Source: Chryseosolibacter sp964551035
GTDB lineage: Bacteria > Bacteroidota > Bacteroidia > Cytophagales > Cyclobacteriaceae
Direction of reading: 5' to 3'
Assembly (NCBI GenBank): GCA_964551035.1
Contig: CAZKBK010000006.1
Location: forward strand, 62,001-126,000
Length of the DNA: 64,000 nt
Shown piece after piece: positions 17,858-25,198 of this stretch (position 1 is the first letter of the stretch; every line of letters starts with the position of its first letter). The notes beneath the pieces were generated by a model. It ran no database searches and was not told where the DNA came from. It saw only the letters and a program-made list of their open reading frames with translations. Position numbers and translations under genes: made by a program.

Positions 17858-18412
17858 TTAAACGGTCATGATTTCGACCTCCTTCTTTTTCATGAGCGCA
17901 TCGATCCGGCCGATGAAGTCGTCGGTGAGTTTTTGCACCTGTTCCTCGGCATTCTTGACGTCGTCTTCGGAGACGCCCTTCACCTTCTTGAGGTGTTCGT
18001 TGGTTTCTTTCCGAATGCTCCGGATACTGACTTTCCCGTGTTCGGACTCCTGGCCCACCTGTTTCACAAGCTGTTTACGGCGCTCCTCCGTCAGCATGGG
18101 AATGTTGATGATTACCTGCTGACCGTCATTCTGCGGGTTGAGCCCCAGGTTCGCATTCATGATGGCTTTTTCAATTTCCTGGATCAGCCCTTTCTCCCAG
18201 GGTTTGATGAAGATGGTGCGCGCGTCAGGCGTGGTCATGGAAGAAACCTGGTTGAGCGGCGACATCGCGCCGTAGTAGGAAACCTGAATTCCATCGAGCA
18301 TGGCCGGATTGGCTTTTCCGGCTCTGATCTTGGTAAGCTCATGGCCGACGTGGATCAGTGCCTTGTTCATCCGATCCCTGGCGTCTTCGAGATAGAGTTC
18401 AAGTTCTTCCAT
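17858..18412 (-). CDS. frr: Ribosome recycling factor
   Basis: The 184-residue protein has the family length and motifs: a long first helix with MNKALIHVGHELTKIRAGKANPAMLDG, here noted as LTKIRAGKANPAMLDG, then VSYYGAMSPLNQVSSM, ARTIFIKPWEK, NLGLNPQNDGQQVIINIP and ERRKQLVKQV, closing with the third helix of the three-helix bundle. RRF splits post-termination ribosomes with EF-G. It lies 48 nt downstream of pyrH on the same strand, the usual pyrH-frr order, and a strong terminator follows. Confidence 0.96.
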   Translation of the reverse strand: MEELELYLEDARDRMNKALIHVGHELTKIRAGKANPAMLDGIQVSYYGAMSPLNQVSSMTTPDARTIFIKPWEKGLIQEIEKAIMNANLGLNPQNDGQQVIINIPMLTEERRKQLVKQVGQESEHGKVSIRSIRKETNEHLKKVKGVSEDDVKNAEEQVQKLTDDFIGRIDALMKKKEVEIMTV

Positions 18413-18460
18413 AAGTCACTTGTTTTTGGTGCGACAAATATTACAAGCTTTCCGGGTCGG

Positions 18461-19168
18461 CTAGCTTATCAGCGTCCCGGCCTCTTCACCGCTAACCACC
18501 TTCAACAAATTACCCTTCTTGTTCATGTCAAACACGATAATGGGCAGCTTATTCTCCATGCAAAGCGTGAATGCGGTCATGTCCATAATATTCAGGCTCT
18601 TCTCATAAGCCTCCTGGAACGACAGGTTCCGGAAGCGCACGGCATCCGGATGTTTTTCAGGGTCCTTTGAATACACTCCGTCCACGCGCGTTCCCTTCAG
18701 GACAACATTCGACTGCGTTTCAATGGCCCTTAGCGCGGCGGTCGAGTCCGTCGTGAAATAGGGGTTGCCTATGCCGGCTCCAAAAATTACGATCCTTCCC
18801 TTTTCGAGGTGCCGGATGGCGCGACGGCGGATAAAGGGTTCGCACACCTGTTCCATGTCGATGCCCGACATCAGCCGCGTGTACATGCCATGCCGTTCGA
18901 GGGCGCTCTGCAATGCCATCCCGTTGACCACCGTTGCAAGCATGCCCATGTAGTCACCCTGTACACGGTCGATGCCCAGCGCCTCGGCCTGCCCTCCCCT
19001 GAAAATATTGCCGCCACCGATCACTATGGCGACCTCCACACCCTTCTCTCTGACCGTCTGTATCTCCTTGCAGTATTGTTCCAGCACGGCAGGGTCGATA
19101 TTTGTGCTCTTCGATGATCCCTGCAGCGCTTCACCGCTTAGTTTCAAGAGAATACGCTTGTACTTCAT
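18461..19168 (-). CDS. pyrH: UMP kinase
   Basis: From ATG 19168 (MKYKRILLKLSGEALQG) the protein has 235 residues, the length of bacterial UMP kinases of the amino-acid kinase superfamily. Visible motifs are LLKLSGEAL, VAIVIGGGNIFRGG, DYMGMLATVVNGMAL, IFGAGIGNPYFTTDSTAALRA and KGTRVDGVYSKDPEK. It phosphorylates UMP to UDP in pyrimidine nucleotide synthesis. Upstream in-frame codons lack a start with conserved residues, so the shorter frame was chosen. Cotranscribed with frr. Confidence 0.95.
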   Translation of the reverse strand: MKYKRILLKLSGEALQGSSKSTNIDPAVLEQYCKEIQTVREKGVEVAIVIGGGNIFRGGQAEALGIDRVQGDYMGMLATVVNGMALQSALERHGMYTRLMSGIDMEQVCEPFIRRRAIRHLEKGRIVIFGAGIGNPYFTTDSTAALRAIETQSNVVLKGTRVDGVYSKDPEKHPDAVRFRNLSFQEAYEKSLNIMDMTAFTLCMENKLPIIVFDMNKKGNLLKVVSGEEAGTLIS

Positions 19169-19258
19169 TGGGGTGTGGATTATTGCCGTTGACCAGAAAT
19201 CGCTTCTGACGCGCACAAAAACGTGCTCCCGGAGGTCAACGCTTCAAAATAAATTGTG

Positions 19259-19266
19259 CAAATATA
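19259..19266 (-). promoter_or_regulatory. -7 promoter box (TATATTTG) for pyrH-frr
   Basis: Exact TAnnTTTG match on the minus strand, 90 nt before the pyrH start. A TTTG lies 25 nt further upstream, slightly more than the usual spacer. The long leader could carry regulation, though no hairpin is obvious. Confidence 0.4.
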
Positions 19267-19290
19267 GGGAAGTAATAAAAATAGCGCGGG

Positions 19291-19785
19291 TCAAAAATCA
19301 ATCAGCACCTGATTTTTTTCCACGCTGTCGCCTTTTCGGATGCGCACATTCTTAACCATGCCATCTCCCGGCGATTTGATAATGTTCTCCATCTTCATCG
19401 CCTCCAGAATGATCAGCGGATCTCCCGCCTTTACCGCATCGCCGTCTTTCACTTTCAACTCGACGATCAGGCCGGGCATAGGTGCCTTGATCGAATTCAG
19501 GCGGCTGGACGTGGTGGCGTTCATTCCCATCTGTTCCAGGAGGACATCAAACTTGTCTTTGATCACGACGGCGTAAAGGTTGCCGTTGACTTTTATTTCA
19601 AAGGTCTTCGTGGCCCTGTCCACCCCAACAATCTCGGCGCGGTAGCCCCTGCCATCCATGAGAATGTGAAAATAGCCATCGGCTATCTCGACCAAATCCC
19701 AGGGTTTTTTCGAGCCGTTGACTTCGAATGCCCCTTCGGCGGGCTTAATCTCAAACACTTTGGACTGGACAACAGCGCGAAACAT
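19291..19785 (-). CDS. Biotin carboxyl carrier protein subunit (acyl-CoA carboxylase type)
   Basis: The 164-residue protein ends in a biotinyl/lipoyl domain with the biotinylation motif LILEAMKMENII (Lys of AMKM), preceded by SIKAPMPGLIVELKVKDGDAV. The N-terminal half is a beta-rich region seen in Bacteroidota biotin carriers associated with propionyl/acetyl-CoA carboxylase or methylmalonyl-CoA decarboxylase. It carries CO2 on biotin between carboxylase and carboxyltransferase subunits, which are not encoded next to it here. It stands alone between the TPP-riboswitch unit (divergent) and pyrH (same strand, 122 nt downstream). Confidence 0.88.
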   Translation of the reverse strand: MFRAVVQSKVFEIKPAEGAFEVNGSKKPWDLVEIADGYFHILMDGRGYRAEIVGVDRATKTFEIKVNGNLYAVVIKDKFDVLLEQMGMNATTSSRLNSIKAPMPGLIVELKVKDGDAVKAGDPLIILEAMKMENIIKSPGDGMVKNVRIRKGDSVEKNQVLIDF

Positions 19786-19925
19786 GGCGGCAATTTACAA
19801 ATGATTGCTGTTCGGGAAAATCGAAAGCGCGCTGGCGGCTCGGCCACCATTAATCGGGGCACGCCCGCTCCCGATTCCAGCCATTTGCACTATTCCCTAA
19901 TAAACCCCACCTTTACCCGTCAAAA

Positions 19926-20004
19926 CTAAGGGGTGCCTAAAATATCACGGGCTGAGATTATACCCATTGAACCTGATGCCGGTAATGCGGCCGAAGGGAG
20001 GCAA
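19926..20004 (+). ncRNA. TPP riboswitch (THI element)
   Basis: The conserved thiamin pyrophosphate aptamer is readable in order: GGGGTGCC near 19930, CTGAGA at 19952-19957, ACCC, GAACCTGAT ending 19977, then GGTAATGC at 19981-19988 and the closing CCGAAGGGAG. It lies 75 nt upstream of a TonB-dependent receptor gene. A 7-bp hairpin (TTCCGAC/GTCGGAA, 20006-20022, loop GGA) follows at once without a T-run, so control by a simple terminator is not evident; translational control is more likely. TPP binding should repress the receptor, which supports a role in thiamin uptake. Confidence 0.93.
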
Positions 20005-20005
20005 A

Positions 20006-20022
20006 TTCCGACGGAGTCGGAA
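20006..20022 (+). promoter_or_regulatory. Hairpin in the riboswitch expression platform
   Basis: Perfect 7-bp inverted repeat TTCCGAC-GGA-GTCGGAA directly downstream of the TPP aptamer, 56 nt before the receptor start codon. It is the only strong stem in the leader between aptamer and gene. Confidence 0.5.
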
Positions 20023-20078
20023 GGTTGAACGTAAGCGTGGCATTCCCCTGTGCCGCGCGGGTTTAAACCAACACAATC

Positions 20079-22526
20079 ATGTACAAATTAATGCTATCGG
20101 CGTTGCTGCTGATGCCCTTTTTCGCGCAGGGACAACTGAGCCTATCGGGCACGGTGCGCGACGCGCGAACCGACGAGCCGCTGGCGGGCGCAACGGTTGC
20201 GCTGGTGGAAACGGACCGCCTGGCCGTCGCGGACAACCACGGCAAATTTGCATTCGAAAGCCTGGAAGCCGGGCGGTACACTGTCCGCGTCACCCACGTG
20301 GGGTATGACCCGTCATCCCGGAAGGTGGAACTTCCCGCCACGCAACACCTCGCCATTGCCCTCCGCCCCGCGGCGGTGATGGGCGACGCGGTGGTCGTAA
20401 CCGCTACGCGGGCTTCTGACAAAACCCCCACCACGCACACCACGGTAAACCAGGAGGCTATCCGAAAACAGAACTTCGGCCAGGACCTCCCGTTCCTGCT
20501 CAACTGGACACCCTCGGTCGTCACCACCTCAGACGCCGGAACCGGCATCGGGTACACGGGCATCCGCATCCGCGGAAGCGACGCCACGCGCGTTAATGTC
20601 ACCATCAACGGGATACCCTACAACGACAGCGAGTCGCAGGGAACATTCTGGGTTAATATTTCCGACATTGCCTCCTCGGCGGAAAGCATCCAGGTCCAGC
20701 GCGGTGTTGGAACCTCAACCCATGGCGCCGGCGCTTTCGGCGGCACGATCAACTTGCAAACCCTGGCCCGGAATGATGAGCCGTATGCGGAGGTTGTTAA
20801 CTCCCTGGGGTCGTTCAACACCCATCGCCACACCCTCAACGTGGGCACCGGGCTGTTGAAAAATCATTGGACTGTCGACGGCCGTGTTTCGCGCATCGGT
20901 TCCGACGGGTTTATCGACCGGGCCGACGCCCAATTGCAATCCTATTACCTCGCAGCAGGTTTCTACGACAACCGCACGCTGGTGAAAGCCATCGTGTTTG
21001 GCGGCAAAGAACGGACCTACCAGAGCTGGTACGGCGTCCCTGAATCGCGGCTCAACAACAACACCGAAGCCATGCTGGTGACGGCCGCCAACGAGGGCTG
21101 GAACGCCATTCAGACCGAGAATCTCCTGAGCTCGGGCAGCCGCACATTCAACCCCTATCTCTACGAAAACCAGGTAGACGACTATCAGCAGGACCACTTT
21201 CAGTTGCATTTTTCGCGGCAACTCAGCAATAGCCTGACCTGGAACACCGCATTGCATTACACCCCGGGCAAAGGCTTCTATGAGGAATACCGCTTTGACC
21301 AGGATCTTGAAGATTACGGCCTTTCGCCCGTCGTGATCGGGGACTCGGCCATCGCCAGCACGGACCTCGTGCGCAGGCGCTGGCTGGACAACGATTTCTA
21401 CGGCGTCACGTACGCGTTGAACTACGACAAAAATGCGTGGAACCTCATCGTCGGCGGTGCGTGGAACCGTTACGTTGGTGACCATTTCGGCGAGATCATC
21501 TGGGCACAGGTGTCTCCGGTCCCGCCGGGATACCGCTATTACTTCAACGATGCCGAAAAAACGGACTTCAACGTCTACGCGAAGGCCTATTTCCAGGTCA
21601 ATTCGAGGTTGAATGTTTTTGGCGATATCCAGCTTCGCACGGTCGGCTACGAGATCTTCGGCCTGGAGAATGAGCAGAACCAGGTGAACGTGGATGAATC
21701 GTACACCTTTGTCAATCCGAAGGTGGGTGTTACGTATTCCCTCGGCGAGAACCATCAACTCTACACCTCCTTCAGTATGGGCAACCGCGAGCCCGTGCGC
21801 GACGATTTCACGGACAATCCGGGCAGCACCCCAAGGCACGAAACCCTGCGCAACCTTGAACTTGGCCTGCGCAACGACGGCGAACGCCATAAGCTCGTGG
21901 TGAACTACTACCTCATGGATTACAAAGACCAACTGGTGCTTACCGGGCAACTCAACGACGTCGGCGCGTCCGTCCGCACAAACGTCGACCGAAGCTACCG
22001 GATGGGAATTGAACTCGAGGGCATGGTGCAGTTCGGTGACCGTTGGCAGTGGAACGCCAACGCGACGGTGAGCAGGAACAAGATCCGGAATTTCACGGAG
22101 GTACTGTATGACTACGGCGCCGGCTTCGACGAATTCAGCGTGATCGAGCGGAATTACGCCGATACGGATATCTCTTTCTCTCCTTCCGTGGTCGGCGCTT
22201 CCGCATTGACATACACCCCGGTAAAAGATCTGTCACTGACCTGGTTGTCAAAGTATGTCGGCAGGCAATACCTCGACAACACGGCCAACGACGACCGGGC
22301 ACTCGACGCCTATCTCGTCAATGACCTGAGGTTGGAATACCGGTGGCGCCCGGCATTTGCGGAGGCGTTGGTCTTCAGCCTCCTGGTCAACAATGTTTTC
22401 GATGCCGCGTACGAGTCTAACGGTTACACGTGGGGCTACCTGGCCGGCACGGCCGAGTACCGGGAGAACTACTATTTCCCCCAGGCGGGAAGGAATTTCA
22501 TGGGAATGGTGTCCATCCGCTTTTAG
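20079..22526 (+). CDS. TonB-dependent receptor, predicted thiamin (or precursor) transporter
   Basis: The 815-residue protein begins with a signal peptide (MYKLMLSALLLMPFFAQG) and a CarboxypepD_reg-like domain (about residues 22-110; LSGTVRDARTDEPLAGATV). The plug domain has GYTGIRIRGSDATRVNVTING, read here as RIRGSDATRVNVTING, and SIQVQRGVGTSTHGAGAFGG. A 22-strand barrel follows, closing with a C-terminal FMGMVSIRF (terminal Phe). Such receptors pull substrates across the outer membrane with TonB energy. The substrate is inferred from the TPP riboswitch directly upstream. No thiamin inner-membrane transporter lies next to it in the window. Confidence 0.88.
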   Translation: MYKLMLSALLLMPFFAQGQLSLSGTVRDARTDEPLAGATVALVETDRLAVADNHGKFAFESLEAGRYTVRVTHVGYDPSSRKVELPATQHLAIALRPAAVMGDAVVVTATRASDKTPTTHTTVNQEAIRKQNFGQDLPFLLNWTPSVVTTSDAGTGIGYTGIRIRGSDATRVNVTINGIPYNDSESQGTFWVNISDIASSAESIQVQRGVGTSTHGAGAFGGTINLQTLARNDEPYAEVVNSLGSFNTHRHTLNVGTGLLKNHWTVDGRVSRIGSDGFIDRADAQLQSYYLAAGFYDNRTLVKAIVFGGKERTYQSWYGVPESRLNNNTEAMLVTAANEGWNAIQTENLLSSGSRTFNPYLYENQVDDYQQDHFQLHFSRQLSNSLTWNTALHYTPGKGFYEEYRFDQDLEDYGLSPVVIGDSAIASTDLVRRRWLDNDFYGVTYALNYDKNAWNLIVGGAWNRYVGDHFGEIIWAQVSPVPPGYRYYFNDAEKTDFNVYAKAYFQVNSRLNVFGDIQLRTVGYEIFGLENEQNQVNVDESYTFVNPKVGVTYSLGENHQLYTSFSMGNREPVRDDFTDNPGSTPRHETLRNLELGLRNDGERHKLVVNYYLMDYKDQLVLTGQLNDVGASVRTNVDRSYRMGIELEGMVQFGDRWQWNANATVSRNKIRNFTEVLYDYGAGFDEFSVIERNYADTDISFSPSVVGASALTYTPVKDLSLTWLSKYVGRQYLDNTANDDRALDAYLVNDLRLEYRWRPAFAEALVFSLLVNNVFDAAYESNGYTWGYLAGTAEYRENYYFPQAGRNFMGMVSIRF

Positions 22527-22579
22527 CCGACGTTTTCGGACAATAGCGTGGGAGCCACGGAATTGATAAACCGGTGCAT

Positions 22580-22587
22580 TACCTTTG
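22580..22587 (+). promoter_or_regulatory. -7 promoter box (TACCTTTG) for the UbiA-family gene
   Basis: Exact TAnnTTTG match 18 nt before the GTG at 22606. This suggests a new unit after the receptor gene. Confidence 0.45.
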
Positions 22588-22605
22588 TCTTAATAAATAA
22601 AGCGA

Positions 22606-23454
22606 GTGCCTGTGCGACGTTACAACCGGTTTATCATTTCCTTTCTCCGACTGACGCGGGTTTGGAATCTTTTGATCCTGGCGTTGTCGCAGTACTTTGC
22701 CGCCGCGATGCTGGTCCCGGCAGACAACCTGCTCGACTGGCGGCTCTTTCTTTTGGTTTCATCCACGGGATTCATCGCCGCCGCGGGCTACATCATCAAC
22801 GACTATTACGACGTCAAGATCGACCTTGTCAACAAGCCGCACCGTGTCGTGATCGGCCAGGGGATCACCCGCCGTTACGCCCTGTTATTTCACACGTTGC
22901 TCAGCACAACGGGCGTGTTCATCGGCTTTTTCCTGGGCTGGCGGATCGGGCTCATCAACTTCGCGGCGGCATTCCTTCTTTGGTGGTATTCCAATGACCT
23001 TAAAAGACAACCGTTCATCGGCAACCTCGTCGTCGCCTTGCTTGCGGGAATTTCGATTGCGATGGTGGACGCCTTGTACCAGACCGGGAGCGCGCTGATC
23101 TTCATCTACGGGCTTTTCGCCTTTTTCATGACGCTGATCCGTGAAATGATCAAAGACATGGAAGATGTCCGGGGCGACAACACCTTCGGCTGCCGCACAT
23201 TGCCGATCATCTGGGGCATCCGGAGAACAAAGTGGTTGATCTACGGGGTCATGTCTCTCTTTGTCGCCTCGGTGATCCTCCTTAACGGATACTTCGCACA
23301 CATCCAGTACTTCTACCTCATGCTCCTCTTTATCCCGCTGGTGTGGTTGCTGGTGAACCTCGTCCGGGCGGACACGAGACAGAGTTTTGCCTGGCTAAGT
23401 TCCTTTTGCAAGATGATCATGTTGATGGGCGTACTCAGCATGGCATTTGTCTGA
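22606..23454 (+). CDS. UbiA-family prenyltransferase, possibly geranylgeranylglycerol-phosphate geranylgeranyltransferase
   Basis: The 282-residue membrane protein (about eight or nine helices) has both Asp-rich UbiA motifs: NDYYDVKIDLVNKPHR near residue 65 and KDMEDVRGDNTFGCRTLP near 185. UbiA enzymes transfer a prenyl chain to an aromatic or glycerol-type acceptor. Bacteroidota members of this subtype are commonly annotated as (S)-2,3-di-O-geranylgeranylglyceryl phosphate synthase-like; menaquinone or heme A branches are alternatives, so the acceptor is open. Start is GTG 22606 (or GTG 22612), 18 nt after a -7 box. Followed by purN at 37 nt. Confidence 0.8.
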   Translation: MPVRRYNRFIISFLRLTRVWNLLILALSQYFAAAMLVPADNLLDWRLFLLVSSTGFIAAAGYIINDYYDVKIDLVNKPHRVVIGQGITRRYALLFHTLLSTTGVFIGFFLGWRIGLINFAAAFLLWWYSNDLKRQPFIGNLVVALLAGISIAMVDALYQTGSALIFIYGLFAFFMTLIREMIKDMEDVRGDNTFGCRTLPIIWGIRRTKWLIYGVMSLFVASVILLNGYFAHIQYFYLMLLFIPLVWLLVNLVRADTRQSFAWLSSFCKMIMLMGVLSMAFV

Positions 23455-23490
23455 TTAAAGGAATTCTTCCTTTCTTTGTTGCAAACTTTT

Positions 23491-24075
23491 CACGTGTCAC
23501 AATTCAACCTCGCTGTTTTTGCCTCCGGAAGCGGGACCAACGCAGAAAGGATCGTTCGCTACTTTGAAGGGCATCCTGCCATCCGGGTGAGCGCCATTTA
23601 TTCAAACAATCCGAATGCCTTTGTCCTTGTCCGCGCACGCGACCTCGGAGTTCCCACGGTGGTCTTTGACCGCACGCAGTACCGCGACGAAACTACGCTC
23701 CCCACATCGCTGCAACACCACGGCGTGACACACATTGTGCTGGCAGGGTTTCTTTGGTTGATACCCGCATACCTCATCCGCCAGTTCCCCGAAAGGATCA
23801 TCAACATTCACCCGGCGTTGCTGCCGAAATACGGGGGTAAGGGCATGTACGGCTCAAAGGTTCATGAAGCGGTCAGGGCTTCCGGCGACCTGCAGACAGG
23901 GATTACCATTCATCTTGTCAACGAACACTTTGATGAGGGCCGGGTTCTCTTCCAGCACGCCTGTGACATCGGCGCTCATTTCACCCCCGAAGAGATCGCG
24001 CATTGCGTGCATGAACTTGAGTACGCGCACTATCCCCGTGTGATCGAGGAATGGATACTCGGAAAGGTCAACTGA
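23491..24075 (+). CDS. purN: Phosphoribosylglycinamide formyltransferase
   Basis: About 194 residues from GTG 23491 (VSQFNLAVFASGSGTNAERI). Motifs of the formyltransferase fold are present: FASGSGTNAE for the phosphate of GAR, FLWLIPAYLI, IINIHPALLPKYGGKGMYG with the catalytic His, and HLVNEHFDEGRVLFQ with the catalytic Asp. It formylates GAR with 10-formyl-tetrahydrofolate in purine synthesis. The frame is open further upstream to a TTG at 23476, but homologues start close to the beta strand LAVFASG. Convergent and slightly overlapping (8 nt) with the cyclase-family gene. Confidence 0.93.
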   Translation, partial: HVSQFNLAVFASGSGTNAERIVRYFEGHPAIRVSAIYSNNPNAFVLVRARDLGVPTVVFDRTQYRDETTLPTSLQHHGVTHIVLAGFLWLIPAYLIRQFPERIINIHPALLPKYGGKGMYGSKVHEAVRASGDLQTGITIHLVNEHFDEGRVLFQHACDIGAHFTPEEIAHCVHELEYAHYPRVIEEWILGKVN

Positions 24076-24727
24076 GGAGCTCGGCATAGGCCCGCACGGG
24101 AAATGTGCCCACGCCCTTGAAACGCGGCGGTGCTGCCGTGAAGCGAAAGGATCTCTTACCGATCAGGTGGAGGTTGCAAAGGTGTTCCACGATAAGGATA
24201 CCCTCGCGCAGCAGGGTCGTGTGTACCGGTCTTGTATTCACCCGCGTGTCGTCGATGTTATACGAATCGATGCCGACAAGCAGGGCGCCCCCGTCGCGCA
24301 GGGCTGTGGCCGCCTCCTCCGACAAAAACGGATGCATCTCGAAATAGGCGTCGGTTCCCCAACGCTCGCTCCAGTTGGTGTTAACAAGAACGGCCTTTCC
24401 TGCCACGTCAACGCCTTCAAAATCCGCTTTCCCGACTTCAATGCGTTCGCGATAATCTCTTGTTATCAAAACCGCATCAAGATTTACGAAGCGGTTGATC
24501 TCAACCTCGCTCAGGTCGGCGCCATCAGCAAACCGATGAAAGGGGCAATCGATGTAGGTACCGGTGTTTGACACCATCTCGATCTTTCCGATTTGAAATT
24601 CGGTTCCCGGAGCGTAGAGGTTTCTTGATTCCTCACGGGAAAGAAAATCACAAATGACCGGGGCAGGAAGACCTTTGTAGGTGATCATGCCGTCTTCGAT
24701 GACGTGGCTGAGGTCGATCAGATTCAT
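24068..24727 (-). CDS. Cyclase-family (KynB-like) hydrolase with altered metal site
   Basis: From ATG 24727 the protein has 219 residues and the kynurenine formamidase/cyclase fold (PF04199): MNLIDLSHVIEDGM at the start, MVSNTGTYIDCPFHRFADG in the metal region and a C-terminal hydrophobic core. In KynB the metal motif is HxGTHxDxPxH; here it reads Asn54-Thr-Gly-Thr-Tyr58-Ile-Asp60-Cys-Pro-Phe-His64. Thus the two first histidines are replaced, whereas Asp and the last His remain. Amide or lactone hydrolysis is the family chemistry but this variant may differ. The start overlaps the thioesterase stop (ATGA), so they form one unit with the hmgA gene upstream. Confidence 0.8.
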   Translation of the reverse strand: MNLIDLSHVIEDGMITYKGLPAPVICDFLSREESRNLYAPGTEFQIGKIEMVSNTGTYIDCPFHRFADGADLSEVEINRFVNLDAVLITRDYRERIEVGKADFEGVDVAGKAVLVNTNWSERWGTDAYFEMHPFLSEEAATALRDGGALLVGIDSYNIDDTRVNTRPVHTTLLREGILIVEHLCNLHLIGKRSFRFTAAPPRFKGVGTFPVRAYAELLS

Positions 24728-25179
24728 AACATCTGCTTTGAAGGTGTGATCCACTCGAAATCGTCAGCTTTCGGGAACCGTTCGAAAACATCCTTCACAA
24801 ATGCATCCGGTACCGCCAGTTTCCTGCGAACGAGGTCGATCCAGGCGCCATCCACCGTAAGGATCGCAGCGACGAGGTCATCGCCCTTGATAAACCGATG
24901 CCGGAGACTCCACCGGCCAAAATCGGACGTCGCCCTCACCAATTCCACGGTGACCGCAATCTTATCCTCAAACACAATCTCCCGCCTAAAGATCGCTTCC
25001 TCGCGAAAGAGAATCGGCCCAACCTGCAGCTCCTCGAGTTTTTTTATGGAAAGGCCCGCCTCGCTGAGCATGTTCATTCTTGCGGTTGCTCCGTAGTCGT
25101 AGTACACCGAATGCCGCAAATGTCTGTTGGCATCGATATCGGCCCAACGGACCTGGATGGTTTGCGTGAAATCTTGCAT
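24724..25179 (-). CDS. Acyl-CoA thioesterase, 4HBT hot-dog family
   Basis: The 151-residue protein fits the 4-hydroxybenzoyl-CoA thioesterase/YbgC group: an N-terminal VRWADIDANRHLRHSVYYDY with the catalytic Asp region (WADIDANRH), then RMNMLSEAGLSIKKLEE and REIVFEDKIAVTVEL. These hydrolyse short or aromatic acyl-CoA thioesters in the cytoplasm. Located 19 nt downstream of the homogentisate dioxygenase gene and overlapping the cyclase-family gene, so a role in aromatic acid breakdown is plausible but not shown. Confidence 0.85.
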   Translation of the reverse strand: MQDFTQTIQVRWADIDANRHLRHSVYYDYGATARMNMLSEAGLSIKKLEELQVGPILFREEAIFRREIVFEDKIAVTVELVRATSDFGRWSLRHRFIKGDDLVAAILTVDGAWIDLVRRKLAVPDAFVKDVFERFPKADDFEWITPSKQML

Positions 25180-25198
25180 ACTTGGAACGGTCGCCTTG

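Noticed and set aside
20715..21950. 411-codon ORF on the minus strand
   Set aside because: It lies antisense to the TonB-dependent receptor, has no family features and is a typical GC-rich shadow frame.
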